A stretch of 64,000 nt of DNA from Prevotella sp. P5-50 (GCF_002251295.1 NZ_NPJA01000033.1:62001-126000); one strand, 5' to 3'; counted from the first letter of the stretch, positions 1-8,098 are shown. Numbers and translations: made by a program. The notes: generated from the letters alone by a model not told the origin.

Positions 1-504
1 GTTTGACCCCGGGTTGTTGTCGGTCACCTTTACAGGGATGGGCAAGAGTCCCTCCTTGTTGGCCTCCTTGATACCCATGCACTCGTAGGCGTGGCGGTCT
101 GCGCGAGTCGTTGAGGTGTTGTTAAACTTGCCGCCGAGCTTCTTGCCGCTGAAGGGGAGGAAGCGGAGGTTCACACCGGCAATCTGTGCCACATCAAACT
201 TGGATGGGTCGCTGACCGCCTTCTTGCCGTCGTTGCGGATGGAGTTGTAGAACGTTCCGAGTTCGCCCAGCTTCACCTTGTAGCCCTGCGCCAGCAGTTC
301 GTTGATGCAGTCAACCATTTTGGTCATCACTCCGACCACCACGTCGCGGGTATAGACTGATCCGTGGTCTGAGATGTGGGCTGCCAGCTCGTCAAGGTTC
401 ACGGTGCCCTGCGAAACGGGTTGTGCGTAATACTTGGCGTAAGCAGTGCTCTTGGTGTTCATGCACTTCTGCAGGCAGTAGCGAATAGTAGTTAGTGTAC
501 TCAT
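1..504 (-). CDS. HU-family (histone-like) DNA-binding protein, C-terminus cut by window edge
   Basis: The ATG is at 504 and 168 codons read without a stop to the window edge, so the C-terminus is missing. The visible part has the core of the long Bacteroidetes HU/IHF-like family: an N-terminal helical region, then 'GYKVKLGELGTFYNSI' (the beta-arm start typical of HU-like proteins), followed by an extended basic tail. It is divergent from the DUF4248 gene across 201 bases. In Bacteroidetes this HU type commonly sits beside DUF4248 and VirE-type primase genes; here the primase gene is about 52 kb away. Role inferred: nucleoid or element-specific DNA bending. The family call is fairly sure; the specific role is not. 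Confidence 0.75.
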   Translation of the reverse strand, partial: MSTLTTIRYCLQKCMNTKSTAYAKYYAQPVSQGTVNLDELAAHISDHGSVYTRDVVVGVMTKMVDCINELLAQGYKVKLGELGTFYNSIRNDGKKAVSDPSKFDVAQIAGVNLRFLPFSGKKLGGKFNNTSTTRADRHAYECMGIKEANKEGLLPIPVKVTDNNPGSN

Positions 505-546
505 AATAGAAACGATTTTAGTTAAACAGAAGAAAATTATCGCCTG

Positions 547-554
547 CAAAGGTA
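547..554 (-). promoter_or_regulatory. Putative -7 box for the HU-like gene
   Basis: The minus strand reads TACCTTTG here, a perfect Bacteroidetes -7 motif, 43 bases upstream of the HU-like start. No good TTTG -33 box is visible at the expected distance; only a TTTCG lies in the area. Confidence 0.4.
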
Positions 555-647
555 CAGGTATGCTTGGACGAAATGTCAGTTAATGTCACTTATTGCCACT
601 TATGCCGTGTTAAAAGAACTTAAAGTCGGGCGCTGCGCCTCGCTTCT

Positions 648-679
648 TTTGCCCCATTGCGGCAAAGGCAGTAACTTTG
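648..679 (+). promoter_or_regulatory. Promoter for the DUF4248 gene
   Basis: TTTG (648-651), 20 bases, TAACTTTG (672-679) matches the Bacteroidetes primary-sigma consensus. It lies 26 bases before the ATG at 706. Confidence 0.6.
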
Positions 680-705
680 CGTAAAAATAAAATCATCTGA
701 ACATT

Positions 706-927
706 ATGCCTACACTACGTCCTTACACCTCCATGAGTCGCACCCGTCTGGCACAGCTCTACTGCCCCGATGTCACTCCTCGCCATGCCTGGCGCACGCT
801 GAAAGCATGGATGGATCGCTGCCGTCCGCTCATCGCCCGCCTCCGATCGCTCGGCTACGACGGCCGTCAGCGCATCCTTTCGCCTGCCATGGTAGCCGCC
901 ATTACGGAGTATCTCGGAGAGCCTTAA
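706..927 (+). CDS. DUF4248 family protein
   Basis: A 73-residue basic protein. The pattern 'SRTRLAQLYCPD', then a tryptophan-containing helix 'AWRTLKAWM', then 'LSPAMVAAITEYLGEP' at the end is the signature of DUF4248, a small Bacteroidetes family of unknown function. The start is set by the promoter immediately upstream. The fold looks like a small helix-turn-helix: two helices, then a C-terminal 'tP..v..I...LGeP' segment. In other Bacteroidetes genomes the family is often found next to HU-like proteins and VirE/DUF3874 primases, as it is next to HU here. A DNA-binding role is inference only. Confidence 0.8.
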   Translation: MPTLRPYTSMSRTRLAQLYCPDVTPRHAWRTLKAWMDRCRPLIARLRSLGYDGRQRILSPAMVAAITEYLGEP

Positions 928-1131
928 ACCGCCGAACGTCAATCGACGAGGGCGATTGGCAATATCTCCTTCGACGATTGGCGTTATCGCCACCGCCGAA
1001 CGGCATACCTCGCGCGCGCCCCTGTTTACTGCCGATTCGGGCAGTTGCCCGAAAAACGGTTACGATTTGAAACCCTTGTTGCAGAAGATAGAAACTTTAA
1101 CAGAAGTGTTAATGCGATTTAACGTTTTTTT

Positions 1132-1159
1132 TTTGTTAACGCAAAGGTTCGTACCTTTG
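1132..1159 (+). promoter_or_regulatory. Putative promoter embedded in an inverted repeat
   Basis: TTTG (1132-1135) and TACCTTTG (1152-1159) are 16 bases apart, shorter than the usual 19-21. The -7 box is inside a perfect inverted repeat (1141-1160: GCAAAGGT, four bases, ACCTTTGC). A transcript from here would carry the inverted arrays at 1200-1393 as its leader and reach the 48-residue ORF at 1423. Confidence 0.4.
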
Positions 1160-1199
1160 CAGCCGAGGTTCAGCCTCACGGATACAGCGGTATTCGGCC

Positions 1200-1393
1200 A
1201 TGTGACATGTGACATGTGACATGTGACAAACGAAACAGAAGCAACGAACGAATAGGGGATGTAAAACTTTATTATATATTATAATATATATATTATAATA
1301 TATAATAAGATTATATACCTTACAAATTCTAATACTTTACCAGACTTGCACTACTTGTACACCGTATGTCACATGTCACATGTCACATGTCAC
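1200..1393. repeat. Inverted arrays of a 7-bp unit (27-bp perfect arms)
   Basis: Four tandem copies of ATGTGAC occupy 1200-1227. The reverse complement, GTCACAT in 3.7 copies, occupies 1368-1393. The arms pair perfectly over 27 bases (1202-1228 with 1367-1393). The 138-base spacer contains a separate 40-bp palindrome. There is no coding gene from 928 to 1422; overlapping short ORFs there lack family features. The architecture resembles protein-binding arrays at replication or recombination sites, or a very stable RNA leader hairpin; which one is not decidable here. Confidence 0.9.
1269..1308. repeat. Perfect 40-bp A+T palindrome
   Basis: Bases 1269-1308 consist only of A and T and equal their own reverse complement over all 40 positions. 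The palindrome sits inside the inverted ATGTGAC arrays. It could extrude as a cruciform or act as an easily melted element. Confidence 0.9.
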
Positions 1394-1422
1394 TTATTCA
1401 CTAACCCTCAAAATAACGAGCT

Positions 1423-1569
1423 ATGACAAAAGAAAAAGAAAAACCCAGTACCGAGAAATCGCAAATCATCAGCGAACTGGCAAACAAACTCGGATTCAGT
1501 GTTGACCTCCTGCAAAGCGTGGTCGGTAACAGAATTAAAGGAACGTTTTCGTTAAGCCAAATGAGCTGA
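1423..1569 (+). CDS. Small hypothetical protein, 48 residues, possibly truncated
   Basis: ATG at 1423 and TGA at 1567-1569 encode a 48-residue protein. It has a lysine/glutamate-rich start (MTKEKEKPSTEK), then a predicted amphipathic helix 'SELANKLGFSVDLLQSVV'. I do not recognise the family. The last ten or so codons lie inside the first copy of the 70-bp repeat that begins at 1542, so the C-terminus 'GTFSLSQMS' may have been created by insertion of that repeat into a longer gene. It could be a genuine microprotein following the inverted arrays, a remnant, or noncoding. Confidence 0.4.
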   Translation: MTKEKEKPSTEKSQIISELANKLGFSVDLLQSVVGNRIKGTFSLSQMS

Positions 1570-1689
1570 ATTAAGCTCGCTTAAACTCTGCCATGGCGAG
1601 AAAATGAAGGGTGAAAACCAACGTTTTCGTTAAGCCAAATGAGCAGAATAAAGCTCGTTTAAACTCTGCCATGGCGAGAAAATGAAGGA
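1542..1689. repeat. Tandem pair of a ~70-bp structured element
   Basis: Two copies start at 1542 and 1620 (period 78). Each begins AACGTTTTCGTTAAGCC and ends GGCGAGAAAATGAAGG. Copy 1 can fold with nested stems TTAAGC/GCTTAA and GAGCT/AGCTC. In copy 2 the inner GAGC/GCTC is retained and the outer arm changes to GTTTAA, which still pairs through a G-U. The pattern suggests a structured RNA or a mobile palindromic unit. Copy 1 overlaps the end of the 48-residue ORF. Confidence 0.8.
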
Positions 1690-1817
1690 TGATAAGAAAA
1701 TAACTTGCAACTTTTTCAAATGATGTTTTGTGATTTTTTCAACAATAGCAGGTAAAGCGCAAACAGCCGTTAAGGGGAGCGGTCGAAGTGTTAAAATGCG
1801 CCAAAAAGCAATGCCAT

Positions 1818-1851
1818 TTTGGCAGTTTAACAGATTTTGCGTCTATATTTG
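1818..1851 (+). promoter_or_regulatory. Promoter for the HtrA-like gene
   Basis: TATATTTG (1844-1851) is a good -7 box 56 bases before the ATG at 1908. TTTG at 1818-1821 lies 22 bases upstream, slightly longer than usual. A small inverted repeat TGCCA/TGGCA overlaps the -33 area. Confidence 0.5.
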
Positions 1852-1907
1852 CACCCAGTTTCACGAAAACGGGAATTATAACATCAAAAAAAAACATAAA
1901 AAAGAAC

Positions 1908-3371
1908 ATGAAAAAGATTGTGAAAAGCATTTTGCCAGCGGTCTATCTGATGGTGATCGCATTTTCTGCTGCATCGTGCAACAAAACCCAGGCGGCTCCT
2001 GCTGCTGCCCCGGGACAACCGGTGGATCTGACTTACGCTGCCGACAAGGCTCTGCCTTCGGTGGTTTACATTAAATCGGTGATCAACTCTAAAGTGCAGA
2101 CCGTGGAATATGCCGACCCCTTTGAGGATTTCTTCTCAGACCCCTTCGGCGGCTTCTTCGGCCGCGGGCAGAACGGCAGCAACGGAAGCCGCAAGCGACA
2201 GGTGCAGACCCCGAGACAGGCCGCTGCGGGCAGCGGTGTGATCATCTCTGCCGACGGATATATCGTGACCAACAACCATGTGGTGGATGGCGCTGACGAA
2301 CTGACCGTTACGCTCAACGAGAACAGTAAGGAGTATTCAGCCCGCATCGTCGGTGCCGACAAGACCACCGACCTGGCGCTCATCAAGATTGATGCTAAGA
2401 ATCTGCCTGCCATCGCCATTGCCAATAGCGACAATGTGAAAGTGGGCGAATGGGTACTGGCTATAGGCAACCCCCTCGGACTGAACAACACAGTGACTGC
2501 GGGCATCATCTCTGCCAAGGCACGCCAGATGGGCGAAGGCGTTTCGTCGATGATTCAGACCGACGCTGCCATCAACCAGGGTAACTCGGGCGGCGCGCTC
2601 GTCAATACACGCGGCGAACTGGTCGGCATCAACGCGATGATATACTCTCAGACCGGACAGAACATCGGCTATGGCTTTGCCATTCCTACCGCTATCATGA
2701 ACAAGGTAGTCGCCGACATCAAACAGTATGGTACCGTGCAGCGTGCCATGATAGGCATCAAGGGCAGCGACGTCAGCACCTATGTGGACGTGGAGAAGGA
2801 AAAGGGCAACCAACTCGACCTTGGCACCATGGAAGGCATCTATGTGGCCGAAGTGGTGGAGGATGGTGCTGCCGCCTCGGCAGGACTGAAGAAGGGCGAT
2901 GTCATCACGAGCATCGACGGCCAGAAGATCAAGAAGTTTGGCGAACTGCAGGGCATCATCGCCCAGAAGCGCCCCGGCGACAAACTGACTGTCACCTATC
3001 TGCGCAACAAGAAGAGCCATTCTGCTACGCTGACGCTGAAGAACGAACAGGGCACTACCAAGGTGGTGAAGAATGCCGACCTCGATGTACTGGGCGGTAC
3101 GTTCCGTGCCGTCACCAGCAGCCAGAAGGAGCAATTGAACATCGGCTATGGTCTGCAGGTGGCTAAGATTAGCGGCGGCAGACTGAAAGAGGCTGGCGTG
3201 CCCCAGGGCTTCATTATCCAGCGCGTGAACGAACAGCCGATGAAGTCGGTGGAGGACCTGCAGAATGCGGTGAAGGAAACTTCAACCTCCAAGGATCCTG
3301 TACTCTTCATCCAGGGTGTGTTCCCCACTGGCAGGAAGGGGTACTTCGCCGTTCCTCTGGTCAACGAGTAA
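1908..3371 (+). CDS. htrA: HtrA/DegP (Do) family serine protease, lipoprotein-type signal
   Basis: Periplasmic quality-control protease or chaperone acting on misfolded envelope proteins. The start at 1908 was chosen over an upstream in-frame GTG at 1788 because it gives a clean signal sequence ending 'FSAASC', a lipobox. The catalytic triad is visible: His124 in 'TNNHVVDG', Asp155 in 'KTTDLALIKID', Ser227 in 'GNSGGA'. Two PDZ domains follow: the first around 'GIYVAEVVEDGAAASAGL', the second in the last 90 residues. The length of 487 residues matches Do proteases. A glycine/asparagine-rich loop with 'DPFGGFFGRGQ' precedes the protease domain. It is monocistronic, with its own promoter and a strong terminator. 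Confidence 0.93.
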   Translation: MKKIVKSILPAVYLMVIAFSAASCNKTQAAPAAAPGQPVDLTYAADKALPSVVYIKSVINSKVQTVEYADPFEDFFSDPFGGFFGRGQNGSNGSRKRQVQTPRQAAAGSGVIISADGYIVTNNHVVDGADELTVTLNENSKEYSARIVGADKTTDLALIKIDAKNLPAIAIANSDNVKVGEWVLAIGNPLGLNNTVTAGIISAKARQMGEGVSSMIQTDAAINQGNSGGALVNTRGELVGINAMIYSQTGQNIGYGFAIPTAIMNKVVADIKQYGTVQRAMIGIKGSDVSTYVDVEKEKGNQLDLGTMEGIYVAEVVEDGAAASAGLKKGDVITSIDGQKIKKFGELQGIIAQKRPGDKLTVTYLRNKKSHSATLTLKNEQGTTKVVKNADLDVLGGTFRAVTSSQKEQLNIGYGLQVAKISGGRLKEAGVPQGFIIQRVNEQPMKSVEDLQNAVKETSTSKDPVLFIQGVFPTGRKGYFAVPLVNE

Positions 3372-3417
3372 TACCAGTAAAACGATACGCCATCCATTAC
3401 GGATGATGCACATACAG

Positions 3418-3459
3418 CGTGCCGCCTTGAAGCGATTCAGGGTGGCACGTGTTTTTTTT
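3418..3459 (+). terminator. Rho-independent terminator after htrA
   Basis: A 9-bp stem CGTGCCGCC / GGTGGCACG (one G-U) with a 14-base loop is followed by GTG and eight T residues. Confidence 0.85.
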
Positions 3460-3484
3460 CTCCATTATTGATTTATTCAAGTTT

Positions 3485-3674
3485 CGCAACTGAGGGAATT
3501 GATAGAAGTTAAAGAAGTTATCACTCCCTACGGTCGTTCGGGAAGTTAAGAGACAATAGCCTTTGCCGTAAGACCTAGGACATTTTGACGTAAGACCTAG
3601 GACATTTGTCCCTTAACTTCCCTCTTACTTCCCTCTAACTTCCCTCTAACTTCCCCACATGCGCAACTGAGGGA
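3485..3674. repeat. Compound intergenic repeat region
   Basis: The roughly 430-base gap between htrA and the M16 gene holds several nested repeats. CGCAACTGAGGGA occurs at 3485 and 3662. A 16-bp inverted repeat (3540-3555 with 3607-3622, one mismatch) encloses two direct copies, period 22, of CGTAAGACCTAGGACATTT (3567 and 3589). An 11-bp unit ACTTCCCTCTA/T occurs 3.8 times from 3616 to 3658. No coding gene is seen. Confidence 0.85.
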
Positions 3675-3720
3675 CTTGAATTAAAAAACATTAAAAGGCA
3701 CTATAAATCGGTGCAAAAGC

Positions 3721-3751
3721 TTTGCTTATCATAACAAAATACTTACTTTTG
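3721..3751 (+). promoter_or_regulatory. Promoter for the M16 peptidase
   Basis: TTTG (3721-3724), 19 bases, TACTTTTG (3744-3751) is a near-consensus Bacteroidetes promoter, 50 bases upstream of the ATG at 3802. Confidence 0.65.
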
Positions 3752-3801
3752 CACACAATATCCTAATCGCGAGAAAATCATTATTAACAAAATCGTAAAA
3801 T

Positions 3802-6618
3802 ATGAAAACAAAAAATCTATTGGCAGCGGCCATGCTACTGTTAGGTGCAACACCAACGACGGCACAGCAAATGCCACCTATCCCCGTGGATAGCAAGGTG
3901 AAGATTGGTCATCTGGACAACGGACTGACCTACTACATCCGCAAAAACAATTTCCCTGAGCATGTGGCAAGCTTCTATATCGCACAGAAGGTCGGTTCTA
4001 TCAACGAGAACGAGGACCAGCGCGGACTGGCACACCTCTTGGAGCATCTGGCATTCAACGGCACAGAACACTTCAAAGACAATACCCTACAGGAATATCT
4101 GCAGAGCATCGGCGTGGAATACGGTCGCAACCTCAATGCCTATACCAGTATTGACAAAACGGTGTATTTCTTCACCGATGTGCCCACCACCCGACCAACG
4201 GCTGTGGATTCGTGTATGCTGATACTGAAAGACTGGAGCAACGGCATCTCGCTGACGCAGAAAGCCATAGACGACGAGCGCGATGTGGTGCACAATGAGT
4301 ACCGCATGCGCATGGTGGGTCAGCAGCGCATGATCGAGCGCAGTCTGCCTCGCCTCTACCAAAACGAGAAATACGGCTTCCGCATGCCTATCGGACTGAT
4401 GAGCGTCATCGACGGATGCAACCCCGAAACCCTGCGCGACTACTATCGCAAATGGTATCGCCCAGACAACCAGGCCATCATCGTGGTGGGTGATGTGGAC
4501 GTAGATCATATCGAAGCACAGATCAAGACGCTGTTTGCCGACATCAAGGTGCCTGCCGATGCCGCCAAAGTGATACCAGAGCAGGTAAGCCCCAACGATA
4601 CCGCAATCTATGTGGTGGATAAGGACAAGGAACAGCAGTTTGACCTCTTCCTCATCAACATGAAGCACAAAGCTATTCCCGATGAGATGAAGGTCAACAT
4701 GGACTATCTCCTCATGAAATACATGGACAATGCACTCACCCTCATGCTGAACACCCGATTCAGCGAGAAAGCCCAGGAGCCCGACTGCCCCTATCTGCAG
4801 GCTGTGGGCGACAATGGCGATTACCTCATGTCGAGAACCTGCGGTGCCTTCACGCTGACAGGACTCGCCAAGGAAGGTCAAGTCAAGGAGGCGTATGCCG
4901 CTGTATTGCGTGAAGCCAAGCGTGCGCACGACTTCGGTTTCACTGCTACAGAATATCAGCGTGCCAGGGACGAGATCAAAAGTCAGATAGAGAAAAACCT
5001 TGCCAATAAGGACAAAATGAAGAATGAGCAGTTTACCACACAGTATGTGGATCACTTCATTGCCAACGAACCTATCCCCTCGATAGAAGACGAGAGTGCT
5101 ATCCTGCAACAGCTCATCCCCAACATCCCCGTGGAGGTGATCAATATGTATGCCAAGAAACTCATCTGCAACAGCGATACCAACTTCGTGACGCTGATGA
5201 TGATGCAGGAGAAAGACGGTAAGGCATACCCCACCGAACAGCAGTTGGCTGACATTGTGAAAGGGGTGAGGGCAGAGAAACTCGAAGCCTACGTGGATCA
5301 CGTGAAGAACGAACCCCTCATTGCCCAGCTGCCTAAGGCTGGCAAGATCAGGAAGACCGTAGAGAATAAGGTGTTGGGATATAAGGAACTGACACTGTCT
5401 AACGGTGCGAAGGTCATCATGAAGAAGACCGACTTCAAGGACAACGAGATTCTCTTCTCTGCAAAAGCCAAGGTGGGATATTCGGCATTTGAGAAAGCCG
5501 ATCAGAGCAGTGTGATGCTGATGACCCAGGCACTGGATGCCAGCGGTCTGGGCAATTTCACCAACGCAGAACTGGAAAAGGCCATGGCTGGCAAGCAGGC
5601 GAGTGTCAAATTCACCATGGATCCGTTCTACCACGGATTGAGCGGTAAGAGCACTCCGAAGGATATCGAGACGCTGATGCAACTCATCTACCTCGATATG
5701 ACAGCAGTGAAGAAAGACGAGAAATCGTTTGCCAACCTGCAGAACACCTATGCCACCATCCTTGCCAACCAGAGCAACAACCCCAACCTCGTGTTCCAAG
5801 ACTCAGTACAGAGCACCGTATATCTGGGTAGCAAACTGGCACGCATACCTTCTGCCGACGATATCAAGGCCATCAACTACGACCGTCTGCTGGCCATAGG
5901 TAAGCAGTATTATGGCAATGCCAAAGACTTCACCTTCTATTTCGTGGGCAACTACGACGAGGCTACACTTCTGCCACTCATCGAACAGTATATCGCTTCG
6001 CTGCCTGCAAAGGGCTGCACCCTGCAAAACAAGGACATCCCCTATGCCAAAGGCAAGGTGAGCAACGTATTCACCAAGGCGATGAGCAACCCACAGAATC
6101 AGGTTCAGGAGATATGGTATGCCATGACGCCTTACACACTGAAGACTGACGTGCTGGCTGACGTGGCAGCTCGCCTGTTGGAGATGAAGTATCTGCGATC
6201 TATCCGTGAGGAACTCAGCGCTGCCTATCATGCGGGTGCCACCGCCTCTGTCTTCACCGATAAAGACGGTTTGGCTGCTGTCAATATCGTTGGTAGCGCA
6301 CAGCTGAATCCTGAGAAGTCGGATGCTGCCATCCCCTGCTTCTTCCAAGGCATGAAGGAGGTCGTGGCAGGTGCTGATGCTGCCGACCTGCAGAAGGTCA
6401 AGGAGATTCTGCTGAAGCAAGCCGATGTGGACAGCCGTGAGAACAGCCACTGGCTTAGCGTGCTGATCAACTATGCCACACGCGGTGTAGATACCCATAC
6501 CGACTATAAGAAGACGGTCAACGAGATTGACAGTAAACAGATATCAGACTTCCTCCAGAACACAATCCTCAAGTCTGGCAACCATGTGGAAGTCATCATG
6601 AAGGCTGTGAAGGAATAA
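3802..6618 (+). CDS. M16 family zinc metallopeptidase (pitrilysin-like)
   Basis: Exported zinc-dependent oligopeptidase of 938 residues. A signal peptide (about residues 1-21, ending 'TPTTAQ') is followed by the inverted zinc motif HxxEH (His78, Glu81, His82 in 'AHLLEHLAFNGT'). A distal acidic residue is expected in 'DDERDVVHNEY', a typical M16 segment. The usual tandem arrangement is seen: an active N-terminal half, a second M16 domain from about residue 520 ('LTLSNGAKVIMKKTDFK') without a zinc motif, and a C-terminal inactive domain. Family enzymes form a clam-shell that degrades peptides; the substrate here is unknown. It is transcribed alone and ends at a bidirectional terminator shared with metY. 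Confidence 0.92.
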   Translation: MKTKNLLAAAMLLLGATPTTAQQMPPIPVDSKVKIGHLDNGLTYYIRKNNFPEHVASFYIAQKVGSINENEDQRGLAHLLEHLAFNGTEHFKDNTLQEYLQSIGVEYGRNLNAYTSIDKTVYFFTDVPTTRPTAVDSCMLILKDWSNGISLTQKAIDDERDVVHNEYRMRMVGQQRMIERSLPRLYQNEKYGFRMPIGLMSVIDGCNPETLRDYYRKWYRPDNQAIIVVGDVDVDHIEAQIKTLFADIKVPADAAKVIPEQVSPNDTAIYVVDKDKEQQFDLFLINMKHKAIPDEMKVNMDYLLMKYMDNALTLMLNTRFSEKAQEPDCPYLQAVGDNGDYLMSRTCGAFTLTGLAKEGQVKEAYAAVLREAKRAHDFGFTATEYQRARDEIKSQIEKNLANKDKMKNEQFTTQYVDHFIANEPIPSIEDESAILQQLIPNIPVEVINMYAKKLICNSDTNFVTLMMMQEKDGKAYPTEQQLADIVKGVRAEKLEAYVDHVKNEPLIAQLPKAGKIRKTVENKVLGYKELTLSNGAKVIMKKTDFKDNEILFSAKAKVGYSAFEKADQSSVMLMTQALDASGLGNFTNAELEKAMAGKQASVKFTMDPFYHGLSGKSTPKDIETLMQLIYLDMTAVKKDEKSFANLQNTYATILANQSNNPNLVFQDSVQSTVYLGSKLARIPSADDIKAINYDRLLAIGKQYYGNAKDFTFYFVGNYDEATLLPLIEQYIASLPAKGCTLQNKDIPYAKGKVSNVFTKAMSNPQNQVQEIWYAMTPYTLKTDVLADVAARLLEMKYLRSIREELSAAYHAGATASVFTDKDGLAAVNIVGSAQLNPEKSDAAIPCFFQGMKEVVAGADAADLQKVKEILLKQADVDSRENSHWLSVLINYATRGVDTHTDYKKTVNEIDSKQISDFLQNTILKSGNHVEVIMKAVKE

Positions 6619-6641
6619 TCACCGTGACATCCGAATAACAA

Positions 6642-6683
6642 AACAGGAGGCAAACACCGATGATGCGTGTCTGCCTCCTGTTT
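6642..6683. terminator. Bidirectional terminator between M16 peptidase and metY
   Basis: AACAGGAGGCA pairs with TGCCTCCTGTT around a ~20-base loop between two convergent genes. It is followed by a T-rich tail on the plus strand and an A/T-rich stretch on the other side. Confidence 0.7.
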
Positions 6684-6709
6684 GTTATTATTGTTTATGA
6701 AAACTACTT

Positions 6710-7993
6710 TCAGATCTTATCGAGAGCCTGACGGATGTCGTCGAGGATGTCGTCACAATCTTCAATACCGACAGAAAGACGAATGAGATCGGGAGCCACA
6801 CCAGCCTCACGAAGCTGTTCGTCGGAAAGTTGACGGTGGGTATGGCTGGCAGGGTGAAGCACACAGGTGCGTGCATCAGCCACGTGGGTCACGATATTGA
6901 TCATGTCGAGCGAGTCCATAAAGCGGATAGCGGTCTCACGGTCGCCCTTCAGTCCGAAGGCTATGACGCCACACGATCCGCCAGGCAGATATTTCTCTGC
7001 CAACTCATGATAGGCATCGCCTGGCAGTCCGCTATAGTGTACCCATGCCACACGAGGGTCTGCCTGCAGAAATTCTGCCACACGCTGGGCATTGCTGCAA
7101 TGCTGTGCCATGCGCAGATGGAGGGTCTGAAGACCGAGGTTGAGGATAAATGAGTTCATCGGTGCAGGGATAGAGCCCAAGTCGCGCATGAGCTGGGCAA
7201 CGAGTTTGGTGGTATAGCCCATTTTTCCGAATGCCTTGACATAGGTGAGTCCGTGGTAGCTCTCATCGGGAGTGCAGAGTCCGGGGAACTTATCGGCATG
7301 CGCCATCCAGTCAAACTGTCCGCTATCTACGACAACACCTCCCACCTGCGATGCCGTGCCATCCATGTATTTCGTGGTACTGTGGGTCACGATGTCGGCA
7401 CCCCATTCAAAGGGGCGGCAGTTGATGGGAGTGGCAAAGGTGTTATCTACAATGAGAGGCACACCGTTACGATGGGCAATGCGTGCGAATTTCTCGATAT
7501 CGAGTACGGCACAGCCGGGATTGCTGATGGTTTCGCCAAACACCGCTTTGGTATTGGGACGGAAAGCCTTTTGTATTTCCTCTTCGCTATCGTTGGGATT
7601 GACAAAGGTACATTCAATACCCAGTTTCTTCAGGGTGACGCCAAAGAGATTGAATGTGCCACCATAGATTTCGTTGGAAGTAACGATATGGCTGCCAGCC
7701 TCACAGATATTAAACACGGCATAGAAGTTGGCTGCCTGTCCGCTACTGGTCAGTACTGCCCCTACTCCACCTTCGAGTTGTGCAATCTTCTTGGCCACAG
7801 CATCGTTGGTAGGATTTTGCAGACGGGTATAGAAATAGCCCTCTTTCTTCAAATCGAAGAGCATCGCCATTTCTTCAGAGTTATCATATTTAAAGGTAGT
7901 ACTCTGGATGATTGGCAACTCAATAGGTTCACCGTTTTTCGCTTCATAGCCTCCCTGTACACAGATAGAGGCAGTTTTTAGTTGTTTTTTCAT
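6710..7993 (-). CDS. metY: O-acetylhomoserine sulfhydrylase (PLP-dependent)
   Basis: Converts O-acetylhomoserine and sulfide to homocysteine in methionine synthesis (Cys/Met metabolism PLP enzyme family). The start is taken at the ATG at 7993; an in-frame TTG six bases earlier is less likely. The 427 residues match the family. Visible features: N-terminal 'QSTTFKYDN', the cofactor-binding 'TSSGQAANFYAVF', and the Schiff-base lysine Lys208 in 'HSTTKYMDGTA'. 'SVGIEDCDDILDDI' near the end is characteristic. It is transcribed alone, convergent with the M16 gene. No riboswitch (for example SAM type) was recognised in the short leader. Confidence 0.93.
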   Translation of the reverse strand: MKKQLKTASICVQGGYEAKNGEPIELPIIQSTTFKYDNSEEMAMLFDLKKEGYFYTRLQNPTNDAVAKKIAQLEGGVGAVLTSSGQAANFYAVFNICEAGSHIVTSNEIYGGTFNLFGVTLKKLGIECTFVNPNDSEEEIQKAFRPNTKAVFGETISNPGCAVLDIEKFARIAHRNGVPLIVDNTFATPINCRPFEWGADIVTHSTTKYMDGTASQVGGVVVDSGQFDWMAHADKFPGLCTPDESYHGLTYVKAFGKMGYTTKLVAQLMRDLGSIPAPMNSFILNLGLQTLHLRMAQHCSNAQRVAEFLQADPRVAWVHYSGLPGDAYHELAEKYLPGGSCGVIAFGLKGDRETAIRFMDSLDMINIVTHVADARTCVLHPASHTHRQLSDEQLREAGVAPDLIRLSVGIEDCDDILDDIRQALDKI

Positions 7994-8025
7994 TTGCAAT
8001 ATTTTGTTTTATCTGTTTTGCGTTG

Positions 8026-8033
8026 CAAAGGTA
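8026..8033 (-). promoter_or_regulatory. -7 box for metY
   Basis: The minus strand reads TACCTTTG, 32 bases upstream of the metY ATG. No clear TTTG lies at the -33 position. Confidence 0.5.
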
Positions 8034-8098
8034 CGATTAAGTAAGAGAAACTCCAAGAAAAATAGACAACAAGAATAGGAGTTTTCAAAAAATATACT

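Noticed and set aside
715..1070. Overlapping ORFs around DUF4248 (92 and 87 codons)
   Set aside because: They overlap the recognised DUF4248 gene in other frames and match no family.
1788..1907. N-terminal extension of HtrA from a GTG at 1788
   Set aside because: The extension covers the promoter box and buries the lipoprotein signal; the ATG at 1908 is better.
4087..5799. 570-codon open frame on the minus strand
   Set aside because: Antisense shadow of the M16 peptidase; no promoter, signal or domain, and composition follows the opposite-strand codons.
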